Source: Pontibacter liquoris (GTDB lineage: Bacteria; Bacteroidota; Bacteroidia; Cytophagales; Hymenobacteraceae). From it: a stretch of DNA of 64,000 nt. Position 1 is the first letter of the stretch. Each line of letters opens with the position of its first letter. A model generated the notes under the pieces. It did no database searches. It saw only the letters and a program-made list of their open reading frames with translations, and was not told the origin of the DNA. The stretch is taken from assembly GCF_022758235.1 (NCBI RefSeq), contig NZ_JALEBG010000003.1, positions 558,001 through 622,000 on the forward strand, given 5' to 3'. Below, one piece after another: positions 58,859 through 64,000 of this stretch. The position numbers and the translations under genes are program-made.

Positions 58859-59656
58859 TTATTGACGTGGCTTGGCATTACGCTTCGGACCACCACCACC
58901 TGCGCCATCCGATTTCTTATTTCGGTTGCCACCACTGCGTCGGTCGTTTCCGCCACGTCTGTCATTACCACCACCACCTGTTGCACCAGGTCCTTTGCTC
59001 TCTAAACCTGCGTTAGGCGTAAGATCTTTTTTGCCGTATACTTCGCCTTTAAAGATCCATACTTTGATGCCTAACTTGCCATATACCGTCTGTGCTTCAG
59101 ATAAAGCATAATCGATATCGGCACGAAGTGTATGAAGCGGTGTTCTACCTTCTTTGTAGTGCTCGGTTCTTGCCATTTCAGCACCACCAAGGCGGCCTGA
59201 AACCTGCACTTTGATACCTTCAGCACCTACACGCAGGGCAGAAGCAATAGCCTGCTTCATGGCACGACGGAAAGAGATACGCGCGGCCAACTGCTGAGCA
59301 ATAGACTCACCTACCAGCTTTGCATCTAACTCAGGACGCTTGATCTCGAAGATGTTGATCTGAACATCTTTGTTCGTCAACTTCTTAAGCTCTTCTTTGA
59401 TCTTGTCAACTTCCGCTCCGCCTTTACCGATAACCACACCTGGTCGGGCCGTGTTTATAGTAATGGTAATGCGCTTAAGCGTTCTTTCAATAATGATTTT
59501 AGAAATGCCGCCCTTAGGGATACGCGCCAGGATATATTTTCTGATTTTCTCGTCTTCAATCAGCTTTTCAGCGAAATCTTTGCCGCCATACCAGTTAGAA
59601 TCCCAACCCTTTACAATTCCGAGTCTAAACCCGATTGGATTAACTTTCTGTCCCAT
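58859..59656 (-). CDS. rpsC: 30S ribosomal protein S3 with Gly/Arg/Asn-rich tail
   Basis: 265 aa from the ATG at 59656 (MGQKVNPIGFRLGIVKGW). A longer frame to 59701 overlaps rplV. The KH domain (IERTLKRITITINTARPGVVIGKGG in part) and the C-terminal domain (TIDYALSEAQTVYGKLGIKVWIFKGEVYG region) are standard. The last 45 residues or so are an added low-complexity tail (GGGGNDRRGGNDRRSGG and on). S3 forms the mRNA entry tunnel. Confidence 0.98.
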   Translation of the reverse strand: MGQKVNPIGFRLGIVKGWDSNWYGGKDFAEKLIEDEKIRKYILARIPKGGISKIIIERTLKRITITINTARPGVVIGKGGAEVDKIKEELKKLTNKDVQINIFEIKRPELDAKLVGESIAQQLAARISFRRAMKQAIASALRVGAEGIKVQVSGRLGGAEMARTEHYKEGRTPLHTLRADIDYALSEAQTVYGKLGIKVWIFKGEVYGKKDLTPNAGLESKGPGATGGGGNDRRGGNDRRSGGNRNKKSDGAGGGGPKRNAKPRQ

Positions 59657-59660
59657 GTTC

Positions 59661-60053
59661 TTACTTATTGGCTTTTTTAGATTTCTTTGATTGCTGCTCA
59701 AGCTGATCTTCTGTCATGCTATCGATTACGAGCGTAACATGATTGGATCTCTTTCTGATGCGGTATCCACGGCCTTGTGGCGCAGGACGAAGACGCTTCA
59801 GCATTTTACCTTCGTCTACAAAGATCTCTTTGATATAAAGGTTTGCATCTTCAATGCGTCCTTCTTCATTCGCCTGCTGCCAGTTTGCCAAAGCTGATAA
59901 AAGAAGCTTCTCTAATCTTTCAGCACCGGAGTTAGCCTCAAACTTAAGTAAGCCGAGGGCTCTTGATACGCTCTTACCACGTATCAAACCCGCTACCAAT
60001 CTCATCTTACGAGGAGAGGTAGGCACGTTTTTTAGTTTTGCTACTGCTTCCAT
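59661..60053 (-). CDS. rplV: 50S ribosomal protein L22
   Basis: 130 aa from the ATG at 60053 (MEAVAKLKNVPTSPRKMRLVAGLIRG in part). The loop whose tip lines the exit tunnel is near KMLKRLRPAPQGRGYRIRKRSNHVTLV (in part). The longer frame to 60113 overlaps rpsS and is rejected. Next gene rpsC begins 4 nt after the stop. Confidence 0.98.
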   Translation of the reverse strand: MEAVAKLKNVPTSPRKMRLVAGLIRGKSVSRALGLLKFEANSGAERLEKLLLSALANWQQANEEGRIEDANLYIKEIFVDEGKMLKRLRPAPQGRGYRIRKRSNHVTLVIDSMTEDQLEQQSKKSKKANK

Positions 60054-60054
60054 C

Positions 60055-60333
60055 TTAACGCTTGCCTTTATCTTTTTTAGCAATATGACCTCTGAAGTTT
60101 CTGGTAGGGGCAAATTCGCCTAACTTATGACCTACCATGTTCTCCGTTACATACACCGGAATAAATTTATTGCCGTTGTGTACTGCAAATGTATGTCCTA
60201 CAAAATCCGGAGAAATCATGGATCTGCGGGACCAGGTTTTGATAACAGTCTTTTTGTTAGACTCGTTCATCGCACCTACTTTCTTCTCGAGCCTATAGTC
60301 AATATAAGGGCCCTTTTTTAATGATCTAGCCAT
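60055..60333 (-). CDS. rpsS: 30S ribosomal protein S19
   Basis: This 92-aa head protein (MARSLKKGPYIDYRLEKKV; VGHKLGEFAPTRNFRGH) pairs with S13. It is directly adjacent to rplB with no gap. Confidence 0.98.
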   Translation of the reverse strand: MARSLKKGPYIDYRLEKKVGAMNESNKKTVIKTWSRRSMISPDFVGHTFAVHNGNKFIPVYVTENMVGHKLGEFAPTRNFRGHIAKKDKGKR

Positions 60334-61161
60334 TTATTTTTTCTTTCCTCTATTAACTATCAGCTGTTCAGAATATTTGTTCTTGTTTCGGGTCTTCAGA
60401 CCTTTCGACAATAAGCCTTTGCGTGAACGTGGGTGACCACCAGAAGACTTACCTTCACCACCACCCATAGGGTGATCGACAGGGTTCATGGCAACACCAC
60501 GTACTCTTGGACGCTTACCTAACCATCTGCTACGTCCTGCTTTTCCAAGCTTCACGTTCATGTGGTCTCCGTTCGAAACAGTTCCTACTGTAGCATAGCA
60601 GTTCACCAGCACCATGCGCAGTTCGCCAGAAGGCAACTTGATGGTAGCATAGCGGCCTTCGCGGGCTACAAGCTGTGCATAAGATCCGGCGCTGCGTGCA
60701 AGCACGGCTCCGTTTCCTGGCTGCAGTTCAATGTTGTGAACAATAGTACCTAGAGGAATGTCAGACAAAGGCAAGCAGTTACCTACCTCTGGTGCTATAC
60801 CAGGGCCAGAAACGATCACAGTGCCTACTTGTAAGCCAGACGGAGCAATGATGTAGCTCTTTTCGCCATCGGCATAAAATACAAGGGCAATACGTGCCGT
60901 TCTGTTCGGATCGTACTCAATTGTCTTCACCGTAGCAGGAACGCCATACTTGTTCCGCTTGAAGTCAACAATTCTGTACTTTTGCTTATGCCCACCGCCG
61001 ATATAGCGCATGGTCATTTTTCCTGAATTGTTACGTCCACCAGATTTTGATAGGGGTGCCAACAAAGATTTCTCAGGAGTAGTTGCTGTGATTTCATCAA
61101 AAGCAGGGGCTACTCTAAATCTTTGACCTGGTGTTATTGGTCTTAACTTTTTTAAAGCCAT
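60334..61161 (-). CDS. rplB: 50S ribosomal protein L2
   Basis: This 275-aa protein has the L2 fold: the basic first third (LAPLSKSGGRNNSGKMTMRYIGGGHKQKYR in part), a central OB-like domain and the C-terminal MNPVDHPMGGGEGKSSGGHPRSRKG (in part), whose His is near the peptidyl transferase centre. Confidence 0.99.
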   Translation of the reverse strand: MALKKLRPITPGQRFRVAPAFDEITATTPEKSLLAPLSKSGGRNNSGKMTMRYIGGGHKQKYRIVDFKRNKYGVPATVKTIEYDPNRTARIALVFYADGEKSYIIAPSGLQVGTVIVSGPGIAPEVGNCLPLSDIPLGTIVHNIELQPGNGAVLARSAGSYAQLVAREGRYATIKLPSGELRMVLVNCYATVGTVSNGDHMNVKLGKAGRSRWLGKRPRVRGVAMNPVDHPMGGGEGKSSGGHPRSRKGLLSKGLKTRNKNKYSEQLIVNRGKKK

Positions 61162-61170
61162 TTTAATTAA

Positions 61171-61458
61171 TTATATGCCGCTATAAAAGTCTATTACATC
61201 GCCCTCTTTCAGGGTTACGATTGCTTTTTTAATTGGAGTGGTCCGGCCAGACACAGCACCCGACTTGGTATACTTGGTCTTCACTTTGCCGTTTGTGCGC
61301 ATGGTAGCTACTTTCTGAACTGTAACACCATACAACTTTTCTACTGCCTTCTTGATTTCTACTTTGTTGGCTTTTCTGTCCACCTCGAAAGTATACTTTC
61401 CAACCTCGTTCATGGCAGCATACTTTTCTGTTACCAGTGGTTTTCTAAGTACGTTCAT
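61171..61458 (-). CDS. rplW: 50S ribosomal protein L23
   Basis: This 95-aa tunnel-exit protein (LRKPLVTEKYAAMNEVGKYTFEVDRKANKVEIKKAVEKLYGV in parts) docks trigger factor and SRP. Its start overlaps the rplD stop by one base (TAATG). Two AAGTATA-type words occur in the coding sequence. Confidence 0.98.
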   Translation of the reverse strand: MNVLRKPLVTEKYAAMNEVGKYTFEVDRKANKVEIKKAVEKLYGVTVQKVATMRTNGKVKTKYTKSGAVSGRTTPIKKAIVTLKEGDVIDFYSGI

Positions 61459-62087
61459 TATTTAGCGCTTAAGAGGTTTTCTAAAACATTAACTGACTCC
61501 TCAACCAGCAGAAGCTTCTGCGTGTTCAGCAGGTCATAAGTATTGACATCAGAAGCAGTCGTGATTTTTAACTTCGGAAGGTTTCTTCCTGAAAGCACGA
61601 TGTTCTTATCTACTGCAGGTAATACCATCAGGGTCTTGCCTGTTGACTGCAAGTTGTTCAGGATGCCTTTGAACTCTTTTGTCTTAGGCGTTTCCAAAGA
61701 GAACGACTCCAGCAGAGCCACTTTGTTATCACGCGCTAACAAAGAAAGAGCAGATAAACGGGCTACTGCTTTCAGTTTTTTGTTCAGCTTGAAGCTGTAG
61801 TTTCTTGGCTTAGGACCAAATACACGACCACCGCCAACAAATACAGGAGATTTTAAGCTGCCAGCACGGGCGCCGCCTGTACCTTTCTGCTTTTTAATCT
61901 TTTTAGTAGATCCGGCTACTTCGTTTCTTTCTTTTGACTTGTGCGTACCTTGTCTCTGATTAGCCAGATACTGCTTCACGTCAAGATACATGGCATGCTC
62001 GTTCGGCTCTACACCAAAGATCGCATCTGAAAGCGTCACCTTTCTACCTGTATCTTCACCTTTGATATTGAATACAGAAAGCTCCAT
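61458..62087 (-). CDS. rplD: 50S ribosomal protein L4
   Basis: 209 aa from the ATG at 62087 (MELSVFNIKGEDTGRKV). The long internal loop (NEVAGSTKKIKKQKGTGGARAGSLKSPVFVGGGRVFGPKPRNY in parts) reaches the exit tunnel. The start lies 1 nt downstream of the rplC stop. Confidence 0.98.
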   Translation of the reverse strand: MELSVFNIKGEDTGRKVTLSDAIFGVEPNEHAMYLDVKQYLANQRQGTHKSKERNEVAGSTKKIKKQKGTGGARAGSLKSPVFVGGGRVFGPKPRNYSFKLNKKLKAVARLSALSLLARDNKVALLESFSLETPKTKEFKGILNNLQSTGKTLMVLPAVDKNIVLSGRNLPKLKITTASDVNTYDLLNTQKLLLVEESVNVLENLLSAK

Positions 62088-62088
62088 T

Positions 62089-62706
62089 TTATTTCTCAAT
62101 TAACACGTAAGAATTCTTGGCACCTGGTACAGAGCCACTAACAACTAATAGGTTTTTGTCTGCCACAACGCGTAGAACAGTCAGGTTTTGTACCTTCACT
62201 CTGTTGCCACCCATTCTGCCGGCCATGCGCATACCTTTGAACACGCGGGAAGGCCAGGAGCAGGCACCAATTGAACCAGGGTGTCTTGCGCGGTTATGCT
62301 GACCGTGGGTCTGACCACCAACACCAGCAAAGTTGTGACGCTTTACTACACCCTGAAAACCTTTACCTTTTGATGTACCAACAACATCAATAAACTCACC
62401 CTCTTCAAAAAGAGTAGCGTCTACTGTGTCGCCCAGGTTGAAAGAAGCTCCTTCAACATCAAACTCCGCTACTTTCTTCTTTGGAGAAGTGTTTGCTTTC
62501 TGAAAGTGACCCGCTTCCGCTTTAGTCGTTCTCTTAAGCTTTTTCTCGCCATAGCCAATCTGCACAGCTGCATAGCCATCAGTTTCGACTGTCTTCACCT
62601 GAGTAACTACACATGGGCCGGCTTGGATAAGCGTAACGGGTGTGTATTTACCATCTGCTGTGAAGAGGCTTGTCATTCCGATTTTTTTACCGATAATTCC
62701 AGGCAT
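62089..62706 (-). CDS. rplC: 50S ribosomal protein L3
   Basis: This 205-aa protein (GIIGKKIGMTSLFTADGKYTPVTLI, GTSKGKGFQGVVKRHNFAGVGGQTHGQHNRARHPGSIGAC in parts) carries the glutamine-loop motif HGQHN whose Gln is a known methylation site in other bacteria. First gene of the S10-type block after a strong promoter at 62770. Confidence 0.98.
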   Translation of the reverse strand: MPGIIGKKIGMTSLFTADGKYTPVTLIQAGPCVVTQVKTVETDGYAAVQIGYGEKKLKRTTKAEAGHFQKANTSPKKKVAEFDVEGASFNLGDTVDATLFEEGEFIDVVGTSKGKGFQGVVKRHNFAGVGGQTHGQHNRARHPGSIGACSWPSRVFKGMRMAGRMGGNRVKVQNLTVLRVVADKNLLVVSGSVPGAKNSYVLIEK

Positions 62707-62769
62707 TCAACTTTCTAATTAATAGATGGATACAATAATTTATCTCTCCTCAGTTTTGCTAAGGGAGTG

Positions 62770-62801
62770 CAAAGTTAATCAAATTTAAATTTTTATTGCA
62801 A
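62770..62801 (-). promoter_or_regulatory. Promoter upstream of rplC
   Basis: The minus strand carries TTG (62801-62799) and TAACTTTG (62777-62770), spaced 21 nt, the full Bacteroidota pattern. The leader to the rplC ATG at 62706 is about 57 nt. It follows the rpsJ terminator. Confidence 0.85.
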
Positions 62802-62841
62802 CCTTTCTCTAAAATATTTATTATCAATGCAGTACTAAATA

Positions 62842-62873
62842 AAAAAGGAGAACCGTTTCGGGTCCTCCTTTTA
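62842..62873 (-). terminator. Terminator after rpsJ
   Basis: A 12-bp stem (62842-62853 / 62860-62871, one A/C mismatch) with a 6-nt loop. The minus strand continues into TTTTTTATTTAG. It separates the fusA-rpsJ unit from the rplC block. Confidence 0.82.
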
Positions 62874-62892
62874 TACTTAAACGGGATGCTTA

Positions 62893-63198
62893 TCAAACTT
62901 TGATCTCTACATCCACACCGCTCGGAAGCTCAAGCTTCATCAGGGCGTCTACTGTTTTAGAGCTGGTAGAGTAAATATCTACCAATCTCTTGTAAGTGCA
63001 AAGCTGGAACTGCTCACGCGATTTTTTGTTTACGTGTGGCGAACGCAACACAGTAAACTTATCTTTCTCAGTTGGAAGCGGAATTGGTCCACTTACGATG
63101 GCACCGGTAGCTTTTACAGCTTTTACAATCTTCTCAGAAGACTTGTCTACCAGGTTATGGTCGTAAGACTTTAATTTTATTCTGATTTTCTGATTCAT
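62893..63198 (-). CDS. rpsJ: 30S ribosomal protein S10
   Basis: This 101-aa protein (KIRIKLKSYDHNLVDKSSEKIVKAVKATGA in part; PIPLPTEKDKFTVLRSPHVNKKSREQF in part) also acts as NusE in antitermination. It is cotranscribed with fusA (9-nt gap). Confidence 0.99.
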   Translation of the reverse strand: MNQKIRIKLKSYDHNLVDKSSEKIVKAVKATGAIVSGPIPLPTEKDKFTVLRSPHVNKKSREQFQLCTYKRLVDIYSTSSKTVDALMKLELPSGVDVEIKV

Positions 63199-63207
63199 TT
63201 TATACTA

Positions 63208-64000
63208 CTATTTAGCTGCAGTTCCTTTAATTTTTGCAATGATCGCATCTGCCAGGTTTTGAGGCACCTGCTCATAATGAGAGAAGGTTAACGAAGCAGT
63301 AGCTCTACCAGAAGTAATGGTACGAAGATCGGTTACGTAACCGAACAGTTCCGAAAGTGGCACATCGGCCTTTACTACGGTTGCTGTTCCTTTGGTGTCC
63401 ATACCTTTCATGATACCTCTTCTTCTGTTCAGGTCACCTGTTACCGGTCCGGTATACTCATCCGGCGTAACAACGTCTACAGACATGATTGGCTCCAGAA
63501 GCTTTGGTGCGCACTGCTTACCAGCTTCTTTGAAGCCCTGACGTGCAGCAAGTTCGAAGGAAAGCGAATCAGAGTCAACGTCGTGGAAAGAGCCATGGAA
63601 CAGGCGTACTTTCATGGAGTCGAGCGGGAAGCCTGCCAGGATACCATTCTTCATGGCTTCTTCGAAACCTTTCTGAACAGCCGGGATAAATTCCTTTGGA
63701 ATAATACCACCTACAATCGCATTCACGAACTCCAGCCCTTGCTTGCCATCTTCACGTGGTCCCATATTGAACACGATGTCGGCAAACTTACCACGACCAC
63801 CTGACTGCTTCTTGAACACTTCGCGGTGTTCAACTGTCTTAGTAATCGTTTCTTTGTAAGCTACCTGTGGTGCACCCTGGTTCAATTCAACCTTGAATTC
63901 ACGCTTCATACGGTCGATGATGATCTCCAGGTGAAGCTCGCCCATACCTCTTAGGATCGTCTGGCCGGTTTCTTCATCTGTGTTCACCTGCAGGGTTGGA
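63208..64000 (-). CDS. fusA: Elongation factor G, C-terminal part (5' end outside window)
   Basis: The frame is open to the right edge, so only domains III-V are present (GMGELHLEIIIDRMKREFKVE, then the domain IV/V parts SVDVVTPDEYTGPVTGDLNRRRGIMKGMD and VPLSELFGYVTDLRTITSGRATASLTF, quoted in parts). EF-G drives translocation. rpsJ follows at once, so the str-type operon ends here. Confidence 0.98.
   Translation of the reverse strand, partial: PTLQVNTDEETGQTILRGMGELHLEIIIDRMKREFKVELNQGAPQVAYKETITKTVEHREVFKKQSGGRGKFADIVFNMGPREDGKQGLEFVNAIVGGIIPKEFIPAVQKGFEEAMKNGILAGFPLDSMKVRLFHGSFHDVDSDSLSFELAARQGFKEAGKQCAPKLLEPIMSVDVVTPDEYTGPVTGDLNRRRGIMKGMDTKGTATVVKADVPLSELFGYVTDLRTITSGRATASLTFSHYEQVPQNLADAIIAKIKGTAAK

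Noticed and set aside
1..64000. tRNA, rRNA, CRISPR arrays, prophage or insertion sequence
   Set aside because: No clover-leaf with GGTTCGAATCC-type T-arm, no regularly spaced direct repeats of CRISPR length, and no transposase, integrase or phage protein was seen.

Overview
The window reads as chromosome of a Bacteroidota (order Cytophagales; most likely Hymenobacteraceae, Pontibacter-like). Supporting signs are promoters of the Bacteroidota type (TTG, about 20 nt, then TAnnTTTG), few Shine-Dalgarno sequences, a long 1124-aa SecA, zinc-free forms of ribosomal proteins L36 and S14, and family content (DUF3857/transglutaminase, DUF2490, SPOR lipoprotein, M56/BlaI pair, HscA). The genus is an inference; the phylum is well supported.

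Layout. 1-6331: 3' end of a sensor kinase, an RluA-type pseudouridine synthase, a quinone oxidoreductase, a MacB-like ABC permease and a BlaI/M56 regulator-protease operon with visible operators. 6332-7393: a 1-kb gene-free stretch rich in short repeats. 7394-10018: translation operon rplM-rpsI-rpsB, then tsf. 10325-17479: a small orphan protein, a membrane-anchored MutS homologue with a RidA protein, an ECF sigma/anti-sigma/DUF4097 operon and an ALDH7 aldehyde dehydrogenase. 17583-28444: envelope stress and housekeeping genes (HtrA, Hsp20, DUF2490 protein, M20 amidohydrolase, SPOR lipoprotein, DeoC, SecA, GNAT, DapF). 28551-29444: a methyltransferase. 29550-31890: an AT-richer accessory segment with a class A beta-lactamase, a Vat-like acetyltransferase and a VOC protein, separated by hairpins of attC-like architecture. 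32139-43191: GAF histidine kinase, giant DUF3857 protein, GNAT, Ppx/GppA, TPR protein, malate/lactate dehydrogenase. 43339-48236: HscA, FtsB/DivIC-like protein, enolase, CarA.

48312-64000 is one of the most conserved blocks of bacterial genomes, on the minus strand: fusA (partial)-rpsJ, then rplC-rplD-rplW-rplB-rpsS-rplV-rpsC-rplP-rpmC-rpsQ-rplN-rplX-rplE-rpsN-rpsH-rplF-rplR-rpsE-rpmD-rplO-secY-map-infA-rpmJ-rpsM-rpsK-rpsD-rpoA-rplQ. A hairpin terminator and a consensus promoter separate rpsJ from rplC.

The most striking unexplained signal is the word AAGTATA (complement TATACTT). By eye it occurs more than 45 times in the first 21 kb, against about 2.6 expected by chance for a 7-mer counted in both orientations. 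It occurs in intergenic DNA and in frame inside genes, where it brings in the otherwise rare Ile codon ATA, and it is much scarcer in the ribosomal genes. The second is the cassette-like resistance trio at 29.55-31.9 kb. No tRNA, rRNA, CRISPR array, transposase or integrase was seen. Many intergenic spaces end in strong hairpin terminators.
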